A DNA stretch of 64,000 nucleotides from Arthrobacter sp. ov118. GTDB taxonomy: Bacteria > Actinomycetota > Actinomycetes > Actinomycetales > Micrococcaceae. The translations under genes and the position numbers were made by a program. The notes beneath the pieces are model-generated. The model was given only the letters and a program-made list of their open reading frames with translations. It was not told where the DNA came from and made no database searches. Numbering within the stretch: the stretch's first letter is position 1; each line of letters begins with the position of its first letter. Shown piece by piece: positions 16,979 through 25,707 of the stretch. The stretch lies in NCBI RefSeq assembly GCF_900116495.1, contig NZ_FPAY01000008.1:152384-216383 (forward strand), in the 5' to 3' direction.

Positions 16979-18513
16979 GAGATCTCTGCCTTCAGGTCTT
17001 GGGTTGTGGTGGTGTTGGCGGGCTGGCGGCTTGAAAGTTCACGGTATTCCTCGTGGCTCAGGGCTGCCACCCTGGAGTTCTTCCGGCCGTAGCCGAAGTA
17101 GGCGGCAAAGCCCACGAGCATCCAGGCACCGAAGACCGCCCAGGTCTCGGCGCCGAGGTTGGCCATGAGGTAGGCGCACATGAGGGCGCCGAGAATCGGT
17201 GTCAGCGGAAAGAGCGGGACACGGAAGCTGCGTGTCAGCTCCGGTCGGGTCCGCCGCAGGTAGATGACTGCCACGTTGACCAGGGCGAACGCGAACAGGG
17301 TCCCGATGCTGGTGGCGTCCGCGAGGGCGCCGAGCGGCACCAGTCCGGCAGTCAACGCGACGGCAGTGCCTACGATCAGAGTTCCGGCAACCGGGGTGCC
17401 GGTCCGTGCCGAGACGCGGCCGAAGACCTTGGGGACCAGGCCGTCGCGCGACATTGAGAGCAGGATCCGGGTCTGCCCGTAGAGGACGGTCAGCACGATG
17501 CTGGCGATGGCCAGGACGGCGCCGACGGCGAACACCACGCCAACCCATGGCTGGCCGGTGATTTCCTCGAGGATCTTTACGAGGGCGGCTTCGGTGCCAT
17601 CGAACCAGCCCCAGGGGCGGGCGCCGATGGCGGCGACGGCGACGAGCACGTAGATGCTGGTAACGATCAGCATGGACAGAAGGATGGCCCGCGGGAGGTC
17701 ACGCTTGGGGTTGCGGGCTTCCTCGCCGGCCGTGGAGGCAGCGTCGAAGCCAATGTAAGAGAAGAAAACCCGGGAGGCTGCGGCCGAGACGCCGGCAGCG
17801 CCCATTGGCATGAGGGGTTCGAAGTGTCCGCCGTTGAAAGCGGTGAAAGCAACGGCGCAAAAGAACAGCAGGATGCCGACCTTGACCAGGACGATCGCTG
17901 TGTTGATCCAGGCGCTTTCCTTGGCACCGCGGACCAGGAGCACCGTGGCCAGGACCACAATGACCATCGCGGGCACATTCAGCACTCCGCCGGCTCCGGG
18001 CGGCTGCGAGATGGCGTCTGGGAGGGTCAGGCCGAAGACCCCCACGGCCTCGTTGACGTACTGGCCCGCGCCGACCGCAACGGCGGCCACCGAGACGGCG
18101 TACTCGAGCACCAGGCACCAGCCGCAAACCCAGGCCATGCCCTCGCCCATGGTGGCATAGGTGTAGGAATAGCTGGAACCCGCGGCAGGAACCAAGCCGG
18201 CCATTTCGGCATAGGACACTGCGGAGAGCAGGGCAGCCAGTCCGGCGATGGCGAAGGAGATCCAGATGGCCGGGCCGGCGAGCGGCACCGATTCGCCCAG
18301 GATGACCAGAATGCCGGTGCCCAGCGTGGCGCCGACACTGATCATGGTCAGCTGCAGCACACCGAGGCTGCGGACCAGCCGGGTGCCGCCATGCCCGGTT
18401 TCCGCCTCGTTGACCAGCTGCCCTATGGGCTTGCGGCGCAGTAGCTGGGCGGCGAGCCCTGGACGGGCGGCGGCCGCCGGGGGGCGTTCCCCGATCAGAG
18501 TTGGCACAGTCAT
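16975..18513 (-). CDS. APC family amino acid permease
   Basis: A 512-residue cytoplasmic membrane permease with about 12 to 14 hydrophobic segments. It starts with a polar 45-residue tail and has the APC signature VGATLGTGILVILGE in the first helix and FFSYIGFDAASTAGEEARNPKRDLPRAI in the middle, as in cationic amino-acid transporters (CAT/YfnA type). Its 3' end overlaps the DavB-like gene by four bases, so uptake and first oxidation are coupled, and lysine is the natural guess for the substrate. The start at MTVPTLIGERP (18513) is chosen over the unlikely upstream frame. Divergent from the PucR regulator. Confidence 0.9.
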   Translation of the reverse strand: MTVPTLIGERPPAAAARPGLAAQLLRRKPIGQLVNEAETGHGGTRLVRSLGVLQLTMISVGATLGTGILVILGESVPLAGPAIWISFAIAGLAALLSAVSYAEMAGLVPAAGSSYSYTYATMGEGMAWVCGWCLVLEYAVSVAAVAVGAGQYVNEAVGVFGLTLPDAISQPPGAGGVLNVPAMVIVVLATVLLVRGAKESAWINTAIVLVKVGILLFFCAVAFTAFNGGHFEPLMPMGAAGVSAAASRVFFSYIGFDAASTAGEEARNPKRDLPRAILLSMLIVTSIYVLVAVAAIGARPWGWFDGTEAALVKILEEITGQPWVGVVFAVGAVLAIASIVLTVLYGQTRILLSMSRDGLVPKVFGRVSARTGTPVAGTLIVGTAVALTAGLVPLGALADATSIGTLFAFALVNVAVIYLRRTRPELTRSFRVPLFPLTPILGALMCAYLMANLGAETWAVFGAWMLVGFAAYFGYGRKNSRVAALSHEEYRELSSRQPANTTTTQDLKAEIS

Positions 18514-18680
18514 CGTTGACGTCCTTATCTTCAGTAGTGGTCGGTTTCCCCTGGTCCACCCTAGGGCTGTGAGCCACCTCTCACGGTTGTGCAAAAAGAC
18601 CTGTAATCTACCCATATGAGACTTAATGCACCTCCTTGGTTGCGGGACGTGCCCGGGCGGACCGGGATGGAGCCGCAGCC
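18514..18680. promoter_or_regulatory. Divergent control region, permease-davB / pucR-type regulator
   Basis: These 167 bases separate divergent starts. An interrupted repeat GTGCA...TGCAC (near 18589 and 18629) and a CATATGAG stretch lie centrally, and could be PucR-type operator and promoter elements. No binding site can be assigned with confidence. Confidence 0.4.
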
Positions 18681-20402
18681 GTGACTGCTGAGGACTCCGA
18701 GCGGCTCGGTTTCGTGACGTTGTCCCAGTTCCTGCGCCAACTGCCTGCGCTGAGCGTCTTGCACGATGGCGGCAACGGGGACCAGCGCCTACGCTGGGTG
18801 GAGCCCAGCGAGCTGGGCGATCCGACCCCTTACTTGCTCGACGGCGAGTTCCTGCTTACGGCCGGCATGCCGTTCGTGGGCGACGGCGGCGGTGAACAGC
18901 CGGTGGACGCCTATGTGCGGCGTCTGGTCGAGGCCGGCGTCAGTGCCCTCGGCTTTGGCTTGGAACCTTACTTCGAGGCCGTGCCGGCTGCCGTGGTCCG
19001 GGCCTGCCGGCAGCACAACCTGACGCTGGTGGCCATCCCGGGGGACATCCCTTTCGCCGCGCTGGGGCTGGAATTCTCCAGGCTGCTGGAGTCGGACAAC
19101 GCCCGGATCTTCCGCCAGCTGGCCGACACCAACCGCCAGCTCATGCGGGCGGTCCTGTCCGCGCGGCCCGAGCACGAACTCCTCGCGGCGCTGGTGCAGC
19201 GCGTCCCGGTCTGGGCCATGCTGGTCGGGGCGGACGGGCGGGTGCGGGCACGCGGTTCCGGCAGCTCGCACGGACCGGACGCCGAGGGCTCCGCTGCCCG
19301 CGTCGATTCCGCCGTTTTACAGCCGCTGCTGACCCGGCTGCTCGCCGGCAGCGGCCCGCGGGTGGAGATGGATTCGTTCGACGTTGCAGGCTCATCGCTG
19401 GTGGTCGGGTATCCGCTCCGCAGCACCCGGGACGCCAACCTCGGCGCGCTCGTCCTCGGCACGAACGCCCCGCTGACCCCGGCGCAGAACAGTGTGGTCT
19501 CCACCGCCGTCGGGCTTCTGGAACTGCTGGTCCGCCAGCGCACCAGCGGCTCCCTGGCCCCCAGCCAGCTGGCGACGGCGTTGCTGCTGCACCCGGAGAG
19601 CGTCGCGTCGGGAACGGCGCGGCAGGTCAACGGGCTGAAAGACCTGCTGGCGCAAAGCATTTCCTCCACCCGGTCCGGTCATCTGCGGGTTATCCAGGGA
19701 GTCCGGGCGGACCCCGCCGCGGTCAGCGCCCGGGCGGCGCCCGGGCAGCGCCGCCCGGGCGAAGGGCCGGTGCGGGAGTTGCTCGAATGGCGCAGGCTGT
19801 TCGACACCAAACTGGTGGAACACACCGACTACGGCTTTGCCGCCATCACCCGGCTGAAGGTCGACGAGGCCCTGCTCGCGGAGGTGGAGCGGCTCGGCTG
19901 GCGCCTGGTGATCGGCAGCGACACCGAGTTCACTTCCCTGGCGGAGGCCTACCAACTCGCCTCCTCGCTGCGCAACCGCGTAATGACCAGCCGCCGGAGC
20001 GTCCGGGAAGAGGACATCACTTGGTCCGTGGCGGGCCTGCTGGGTTCCGAGGCCGGTACGATGCTGGCGGGCCGCCTGCTGGCGCCTTTGCTCGCTCTCG
20101 AGCCGGAGCGCCGCGATAACTCGCTGGGGATCCTACGGGCCTGGCTTGGCGAGAACGGCAGCTGGGACGCCACGTCGAAGGCCACGGGCCTGCATCGCAA
20201 CAGCGTCCGCCGGCAGATCGGCGTCATCGCTGAACTGCTGGGCCAGGACCTCAATCAGGCCCAGGCCCGCGCGGAGCTTTGGATTGCGCTGCAGTACATC
20301 ACCCTGCACGATCAGGGAGGCCCTGACATGCCCGGCGCTGCGGCGGCCGTTGCTTCACCGGAGACCGCGGCTCCCGCGGGTCAAATGCCCCAGGAACGGT
20401 AG
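18681..20402 (+). CDS. PucR family transcriptional regulator
   Basis: About 573 residues in three parts. The N-terminal 120 residues resemble the PucR/PurC-like sensing domain (LTAGMPF, VSALGFGLEPY), the centre is a GAF/GGDEF-like region, and the C-terminal 70 residues carry the PucR helix-turn-helix (GENGSWDATSKATGLHRNSVRRQI). Such proteins usually activate nitrogen-compound catabolic genes on binding the substrate. Its position between the permease-davB operon and the amidase gene makes it the likely regulator of both. GTG 18681 is chosen; the frame is open to TTG 18636. Its 3' end overlaps the amidase gene by 22 bp. Confidence 0.88.
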   Translation: MTAEDSERLGFVTLSQFLRQLPALSVLHDGGNGDQRLRWVEPSELGDPTPYLLDGEFLLTAGMPFVGDGGGEQPVDAYVRRLVEAGVSALGFGLEPYFEAVPAAVVRACRQHNLTLVAIPGDIPFAALGLEFSRLLESDNARIFRQLADTNRQLMRAVLSARPEHELLAALVQRVPVWAMLVGADGRVRARGSGSSHGPDAEGSAARVDSAVLQPLLTRLLAGSGPRVEMDSFDVAGSSLVVGYPLRSTRDANLGALVLGTNAPLTPAQNSVVSTAVGLLELLVRQRTSGSLAPSQLATALLLHPESVASGTARQVNGLKDLLAQSISSTRSGHLRVIQGVRADPAAVSARAAPGQRRPGEGPVRELLEWRRLFDTKLVEHTDYGFAAITRLKVDEALLAEVERLGWRLVIGSDTEFTSLAEAYQLASSLRNRVMTSRRSVREEDITWSVAGLLGSEAGTMLAGRLLAPLLALEPERRDNSLGILRAWLGENGSWDATSKATGLHRNSVRRQIGVIAELLGQDLNQAQARAELWIALQYITLHDQGGPDMPGAAAAVASPETAAPAGQMPQER

Positions 20403-21202
20403 ACGTCCGGGCGGCGGTCCCGCAGGTAGGCCACGGCCTCGTCCGCGCTGGCAGCCCTGTCCGTCGCATCCGCGGCGTCCAGAGTCCGGCCCAGTTCGGC
20501 ATAGAGCAATTCTGTCCCGGTCCCGCCCACGGCCAGCACCGAGCCCTCCGGGCCGGCAACAATGCTGCCGCCGAGAAAATCGTAGCCTTCCTCACCGCCG
20601 GTGTGGTTGGCGTACGCTACCGTCAGCTGGTTCTCCAGCGCCCTGGCCCGGACCAGCACCTGGGGCACAGCCTCGAACCCGCCGGCGAGTGCCGTCGGCA
20701 CCAGCAGCAGTTCGGCGCCGCGCACGGCGGCGGCCCGCGCGGACTCGGGAAACTCTATGTCGTAGCAAATGACCAGCGCCGTCTTGATCCCTTGGAACTC
20801 AACGACACGGGGGGCCTCCGCGGCCGGCGCAAAGGCCCCGCGTTCCTCAGGGCCGAACAGGTGGACCTTGTCATAAGTGAGAAGTTCCCCGCCGGAGGCG
20901 TCAACCAGGGTGGCGGAGATATGCCAGTCCCCCGCGGGCGTCAGAGCTGGGAGACTGTAGACCAGTCCGATGTTGTGGCGCCGGGCGATACCCGCGAGGG
21001 TCTCCCGGAGTGCAGGCAGCGTTCCGGGATCGAATGTTGACCGCAGCCGGCGTGGGGCGTAGCCGACGGGGAAAAGCTCGGGCGTCAGAAGCAGCTGCGC
21101 TCCCGCGTCGGACGCCTTGGACGCCGCTTCCTCCACGGCGGCGCAGTTGGCCTTCACGTCTAGCACGACCGCACTCGCCTGCATCAGGGCCAGCAGCACC
21201 AT
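20381..21202 (-). CDS. davA: Carbon-nitrogen hydrolase, DavA-like amidase
   Basis: A 273-residue nitrilase-superfamily hydrolase. The catalytic Glu-Lys-Cys triad is complete: E42 in TPELFPVGY, K112 in TYDKVHLFG and C146 in VICYDIEFPE. The block CYDIEFPESARAAAVRGAELLLVPTA and the overall length match 5-aminovaleramidase (DavA) as I remember it, which hydrolyses the product of lysine monooxygenase to 5-aminovalerate and ammonia. With a tryptophan-type monooxygenase the same fold could hydrolyse indole-acetamide instead. The start is MVLLALMQ at 21202. It runs toward the regulator gene. Confidence 0.8.
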   Translation of the reverse strand: MVLLALMQASAVVLDVKANCAAVEEAASKASDAGAQLLLTPELFPVGYAPRRLRSTFDPGTLPALRETLAGIARRHNIGLVYSLPALTPAGDWHISATLVDASGGELLTYDKVHLFGPEERGAFAPAAEAPRVVEFQGIKTALVICYDIEFPESARAAAVRGAELLLVPTALAGGFEAVPQVLVRARALENQLTVAYANHTGGEEGYDFLGGSIVAGPEGSVLAVGGTGTELLYAELGRTLDAADATDRAASADEAVAYLRDRRPDVYRSWGI

Positions 21203-21393
21203 TACCACCTCACGACTCGCCGGGTATCCGCACGGGCAACGCGGACTCTCAGGGTCCACAGTAGCCACCGCCCGGGAGGCCGAGGCTGGTGCATTTCCGC
21301 CCGTCTGCCCACCGAGCGGGGCAGAATATCCCGCTCAGGGAGAGGGAAGCGACCATCCCGGTACAGCCCGGGAACCGGCACGGCCGTTACCAA

Positions 21394-21417
21394 TGCGTTA
21401 ACTTCTTGACTACAAGG
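21394..21417. promoter_or_regulatory. Putative ROK operator/promoter ahead of the regulator gene
   Basis: TGCGTTAACTTCTTGACTACAA overlaps a TTGACT -35 box. A closely matching string precedes mmsA at 22652. The shared GCGTTAA...CTTGAC.ACAA suggests one repressor site at both promoters. Confidence 0.55.
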
Positions 21418-21441
21418 CCGGGATGAGTCACGCTTCATAGC

Positions 21442-22632
21442 ATGCCCTCACCAACGAGCTCAACGAGGAGCCGAACCAAAAACCCCGGATCGCAGTCAGC
21501 CCTCCGGCATCTGAACCAGCAGCGGATCATCGAATGCCTCCTGACAGGTCCTTCCACCCAGGCGGAGCTGGCCCGCCAGACCGGTCTTTCGACGGCCACG
21601 GTCTCCAATATCGTCCGGATCATGCTGGCGGCCGGGCTGGCCTCGACCGAGCCGATCACCAGCTCCGGGCGGCGCGCCCTGAACGTCCGGCTCAACAGCA
21701 ACGGAGCCGTCGCCGTCGGGATCGACTTCGGCCGCCGACACCTGCGCGTCGTGCTTGCCTCGCTGAGTTATCACGTGATCGCCGAGGACTCGGTCCTGCT
21801 TCCCCTGGGCCATCGGGCAGAGGAAGGCATCCAGGCCGCCGTCGGGGTGCTGGACCGGCTGCTGGCGGACAGCGGCGTGGAGCGCACCGCCCTGGTGGGT
21901 GCCGGCGTCGGGATTCCCGGCCCCATCGACCGGCGCACGGGAACGGTGGCGCAGGGCGCGATCCTGCCCGAATGGGTCGGCATCAATATCCTCACACGCC
22001 TCGAACAAGCGCTTGATCTGCCCGTCTTCGTTGACAATGACGCCAACCTGGGCGCCCTGTCCGAAGTCACGTGGGGGCCACACAGCGGCATCGACAACTT
22101 AATGTTCCTCAAGATCGGTTCGGGCATCGGCGCCGGGCTGATCCTCAATGGGGTCCCGTACTACGGCAACGTCGGCATCACCGGCGAAATCGGCCATGCC
22201 ACCATCCACGAGCACGGGCTGATCTGCCGGTGCGGGAACCGGGGATGCCTGGAAACGATCGCCTCCACCACCACAATGATCGAACTTTTGAGCCGCGGCG
22301 AGGACCGTCCGCTATCGCCCGGCGACATCGTCCGCAAAACCCTGGAGCGCGACTCGGCAACCCTGCGCGTTGTGGACGACGCCGGCCTCGCCGTCGGACG
22401 CGCCCTGGGCAACGTGGCGAACTTGATCAATCCGGAAGTGATCGTGGTGGGCGGCCCGCTGGCCGGGCTCGGTGAGCTGCTTTTGGACCCCATCCGGCGC
22501 GGCTTGATCCGCCATGCCGTTCCGGTGATCGGCGAGACGACCACCCTCACGATGTCGTCCCTGGGCGACCGCGCGGAAGCCCTCGGGGCCACGGCGCTGG
22601 TGTTCCAGCATGCCGGGATCCGGCGAAATTGA
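21442..22632 (+). CDS. ROK family transcriptional regulator
   Basis: A 396-residue repressor of the NagC/XylR class. Residues 20-80 form a MarR-like winged helix-turn-helix (TQAELARQTGLSTATVSNIVRIM). The remainder is a sugar-kinase-like ROK domain with GIDFGRRHLRVVLA, GVGIPGPID, FVDNDANLGAL and the zinc motif CRCGNRGCLE. The effector is probably a sugar or sugar phosphate. It lies directly upstream of the sugar ABC importer in the same direction, and both promoters share a similar putative operator, so it probably controls itself and mmsA-mmsB-chvE. Confidence 0.93.
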   Translation: MPSPTSSTRSRTKNPGSQSALRHLNQQRIIECLLTGPSTQAELARQTGLSTATVSNIVRIMLAAGLASTEPITSSGRRALNVRLNSNGAVAVGIDFGRRHLRVVLASLSYHVIAEDSVLLPLGHRAEEGIQAAVGVLDRLLADSGVERTALVGAGVGIPGPIDRRTGTVAQGAILPEWVGINILTRLEQALDLPVFVDNDANLGALSEVTWGPHSGIDNLMFLKIGSGIGAGLILNGVPYYGNVGITGEIGHATIHEHGLICRCGNRGCLETIASTTTMIELLSRGEDRPLSPGDIVRKTLERDSATLRVVDDAGLAVGRALGNVANLINPEVIVVGGPLAGLGELLLDPIRRGLIRHAVPVIGETTTLTMSSLGDRAEALGATALVFQHAGIRRN

Positions 22633-22651
22633 GCATTCGTTATCGGGCCGT

Positions 22652-22693
22652 TGCGTTAAAGACTTGACGACAATGGCTGTGAGCTAGTTTACT
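22652..22693 (+). promoter_or_regulatory. mmsA promoter with putative ROK operator
   Basis: TGCGTTAAAGACTTGACGACAA contains a TTGACG -35 box at 22664. A TAGTTTACT segment 15 to 18 bases downstream supplies the -10. Compare the site at 21394. Confidence 0.6.
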
Positions 22694-22762
22694 TTTCCAT
22701 CAGACGGCCCTGCGGTTTGCAGGGGCGGACAACGAAGTCATGCATTGGAGGCGTAAGGGCAG

Positions 22763-24343
22763 ATGACGTCCCTCAACACGCACAGCGATCCGCTAATCCT
22801 CGAGATGCGCTCCATCACCAAGGAATTCCCCGGCGTTAAAGCTTTGGCCGATGTGAGCCTGCGGGTGAAGGCCGGCGAGATCCACGCCATCTGCGGTGAG
22901 AACGGCGCCGGGAAATCGACCCTGATGAAGGTGCTCTCGGGGGTCTACCCCTACGGCACCTACACCGGGGACATCGTTTACCAGAACGAGATCCAGCAGT
23001 TCAAGGACATCCGGGCCAGCGAGCACGCCGGGATCGTGATCATCCACCAAGAACTGGCACTCATTCCCGAACTGTCCATCACCGAGAACATCTTCCTGGG
23101 TAACGAACCCACCAAGCGCGGTGTGATCGACTGGGCCGAAGCCCGCACCAGAACCACCGAACTGCTGGCCCGGGTGGGGCTGCGGGAGGACCCGGACACC
23201 CCCATCAAGGAGATCGGCGTCGGCAAGCAGCAGCTCGTCGAGATTGCCAAGGCCCTGAACAAGTCGGTGAAGCTCCTGATCCTGGACGAGCCCACGGCGG
23301 CGCTGAACGAGTCCGATTCCCAGCACCTGCTGGACCTCATGCTGGGCCTGAAGGGCCGCGGCATCACCTCGATCATCATTTCGCACAAGCTCAACGAGAT
23401 CGAGCAGATCGCGGATGAAATCACGATCATCCGCGACGGGAAGTCGATCGAGACGCTGAACGTCAAGGCCGACGGCGTCGACGAGGACCGCATCATCAAG
23501 GGCATGGTGGGCCGGACGCTGGAATCCCGGTTCCCGGACCACGAGCCGAAGATCGGCGAGGTGCTCTTCGAGGTGAAGAACTGGAACGTCGGCCACCCGC
23601 AGATCCAGGACCGCCTGGTGTGCAAGAACTCCAGCTTCTTCGTCCGCCGGGGCGAGATCGTCGGATTCGCCGGGCTGATGGGAGCCGGGCGTACCGAGCT
23701 GGCCCGGTCCGTGTTCGGGCGCTCCTACGGCCGCTTCATCTCGGGCCATGTCTACAAAGACGGCAAGGAGCTGCAGCTCAAAAGCGTCCGCCAGGCGATC
23801 GACGCCGGGCTGGGCTACGTCACGGAGGACCGCAAGTCCTTGGGCCTGAACCTGCTCGATGACATCAAGGCCACCACGGTCTCGGCCAACCTGCGCAAAA
23901 TCAGCAGGCACTTCGTGGTGGACGCGAACAAGGAATACGCCGTCGCGGAGGAATACCGGAAGTCGCTGCGGACCAAGACGCCCTCCGTGGAGGAAGGTGT
24001 CGCGAAGCTCTCCGGCGGCAACCAGCAGAAGGTCGTGCTGGCGAAGTGGATGTTCACGGACCCGGACGTGCTGATCCTGGACGAGCCGACCCGCGGGATC
24101 GACGTCGGGGCCAAGTATGAGATCTACGGCATCATCCAGAAACTGGCCAACGAGGGCAAGGCCGTGATCGTCATCTCCTCGGAACTGCCCGAACTGCTGG
24201 GCCTCTCGGACCGCATCTACACGATCTTCGAAGGCGCCATCACCGGCGTGCTGAACAAGGACGAAGCCAGCCAGGAAAGCCTCATGAGGCTCATGACGTC
24301 CGCCCGCAAGACCGCCTCGCCCTCTGGGACGATCCAGAACTAG
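22763..24343 (+). CDS. mmsA: Multiple monosaccharide ABC transporter ATP-binding protein
   Basis: A 526-residue double ABC ATPase of the sugar importer family (XylG/RbsA type). The first domain has Walker A GENGAGKST (near residue 45), IKEIGVGKQQLVEI as signature and LLILDEPTAAL as Walker B. In the second domain Walker A is degenerate (GLMGAGRTE), which is usual for this family, and LSGGNQQKVVLAKW and LILDEPTRGID follow. It energises uptake of monosaccharides such as xylose, arabinose, galactose or glucose through MmsB. It is the first gene of a three-gene operon and starts 130 bases after the ROK regulator. Confidence 0.94.
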   Translation: MTSLNTHSDPLILEMRSITKEFPGVKALADVSLRVKAGEIHAICGENGAGKSTLMKVLSGVYPYGTYTGDIVYQNEIQQFKDIRASEHAGIVIIHQELALIPELSITENIFLGNEPTKRGVIDWAEARTRTTELLARVGLREDPDTPIKEIGVGKQQLVEIAKALNKSVKLLILDEPTAALNESDSQHLLDLMLGLKGRGITSIIISHKLNEIEQIADEITIIRDGKSIETLNVKADGVDEDRIIKGMVGRTLESRFPDHEPKIGEVLFEVKNWNVGHPQIQDRLVCKNSSFFVRRGEIVGFAGLMGAGRTELARSVFGRSYGRFISGHVYKDGKELQLKSVRQAIDAGLGYVTEDRKSLGLNLLDDIKATTVSANLRKISRHFVVDANKEYAVAEEYRKSLRTKTPSVEEGVAKLSGGNQQKVVLAKWMFTDPDVLILDEPTRGIDVGAKYEIYGIIQKLANEGKAVIVISSELPELLGLSDRIYTIFEGAITGVLNKDEASQESLMRLMTSARKTASPSGTIQN

Positions 24344-24373
24344 CCGAACTACCCGGAAACAAGGACTGAAACA

Positions 24374-25642
24374 ATGAACGCGCTCAAGAAGCTCTTTGGC
24401 GGCAATACCCGCCAATTCGGCATGATCTTCGCCCTGGTGGCGCTGATCGTGTTCTTCGAGATTTTCACGGAGGGCCGCACGCTCACATCGGGCAACGTCA
24501 TCAACCTCTTCAACGGCAACTCCTACATCCTGATCCTGGCCATCGGCATGGTGCTGGTCATCATCGCCGGCCACATCGACCTCTCCGTCGGTTCCGTCGC
24601 GGCCTTCGTGGGCGTGTGCGTGGCCCTCTTCATCCGCGACTGGGGACTGCCCTGGTATGTCGGCATCCTCATGGGGCTGCTGCTGGGCGTTGCCATCGGC
24701 GCCTGGCAGGGCTTCTGGGTGGCCTATGTCGGCATTCCGGCGTTCATCGTCACCCTCTCGGGCATGCTGATCTTCCGCGGGGCCAACCAGTTTGTCGGCA
24801 AATCCAACACCATCCCGGTCTCGACGGACTTCCAGTACATCGGTTCCGGCTACCTCCCCGAGATCGGCCCGCAGACCGGGTATAACAACCTCACCGTCCT
24901 GCTGGGCCTGGCCGCCGTCGCGTACGTGATCTTCAGCGAAATCCGTTCCCGCCGCACTGCCAAGGCCCTCGGGGCCGACGTCCCCGAAGCCTGGGTCATG
25001 GTCCTGAAGCTGGTCCTGATCTGCGGCGCCATCCTCTATGCGACCTACCTGTTCGCCACCGGCCGGCCGGGCACATCCTTCCCGATCCCGGGCCTGATCC
25101 TCGCCGTCCTGATCCTGATCTACGGCTTCATCTCCTCCAAGACCGTCATCGGCCGGCACATCTACGCCGTCGGCGGCAACCGGCACGCCGCCGAGCTCTC
25201 CGGCGTGCAGTCCAAGAAGGTCAACTTCCTGGTCATGATGAACATGTCCATCCTTGCCGGCCTGGCCGGCATGATCTTCGTGGGCCGTTCCACCGCCTCG
25301 GGCCCGTTCGACGGCGTCGGCTGGGAACTTGACGCCATCGCGGCCGTGTTTATCGGCGGCGCAGCAGTCACCGGCGGCGTGGGCACCGTGATCGGCTCGA
25401 TCATCGGCGGCCTGGTCATGGCCGTGCTGAACAACGGCCTGCAGCTCCTCGGCGTCGGCGCCGACCTCACCCAGATCATCAAGGGCCTGGTCCTCCTGAT
25501 CGCCGTCGCCTTCGACGTCTACAACAAGACCCAGGGCAAGAGATCGATCGTCGGCATGCTGATGAAGAACTTCGGCCGCAGCAGCGAGATCAAGGCCGAC
25601 GAGACCACCCAAACCAAAGAGGTCATCTCCCGGGGGATCTGA
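24374..25642 (+). CDS. mmsB: Multiple monosaccharide ABC transporter permease
   Basis: A 422-residue membrane permease with about ten hydrophobic segments. It carries the BPD_transp_2 hallmarks GHIDLSVGSVAAFVGV and GRHIYAVGGNRHAAELSGV, plus the Gly-rich GGAAVTGGVGTVIGSIIGGLVMAVLNNGL region cut by helices near the end. The length exceeds the RbsC type and matches the MmsB/XylH subgroup, with an extra loop around residues 190-215. It starts 30 bases after mmsA behind AAGGA and is followed by the binding protein gene, as expected for one import complex. Confidence 0.94.
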   Translation: MNALKKLFGGNTRQFGMIFALVALIVFFEIFTEGRTLTSGNVINLFNGNSYILILAIGMVLVIIAGHIDLSVGSVAAFVGVCVALFIRDWGLPWYVGILMGLLLGVAIGAWQGFWVAYVGIPAFIVTLSGMLIFRGANQFVGKSNTIPVSTDFQYIGSGYLPEIGPQTGYNNLTVLLGLAAVAYVIFSEIRSRRTAKALGADVPEAWVMVLKLVLICGAILYATYLFATGRPGTSFPIPGLILAVLILIYGFISSKTVIGRHIYAVGGNRHAAELSGVQSKKVNFLVMMNMSILAGLAGMIFVGRSTASGPFDGVGWELDAIAAVFIGGAAVTGGVGTVIGSIIGGLVMAVLNNGLQLLGVGADLTQIIKGLVLLIAVAFDVYNKTQGKRSIVGMLMKNFGRSSEIKADETTQTKEVISRGI

Positions 25643-25707
25643 GCCGCTACCCCTGTTCCCGACTTCCGCTATTTCCCCCACACCACCAAAAGAAAGAGAA
25701 CCACGCA

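Noticed and set aside
14924..17092. 722-codon plus-strand frame over the davB-like gene
   Set aside because: It has no recognisable motif, overlaps the gamma-carbonic anhydrase gene out of frame and is antisense to a clear flavoenzyme.
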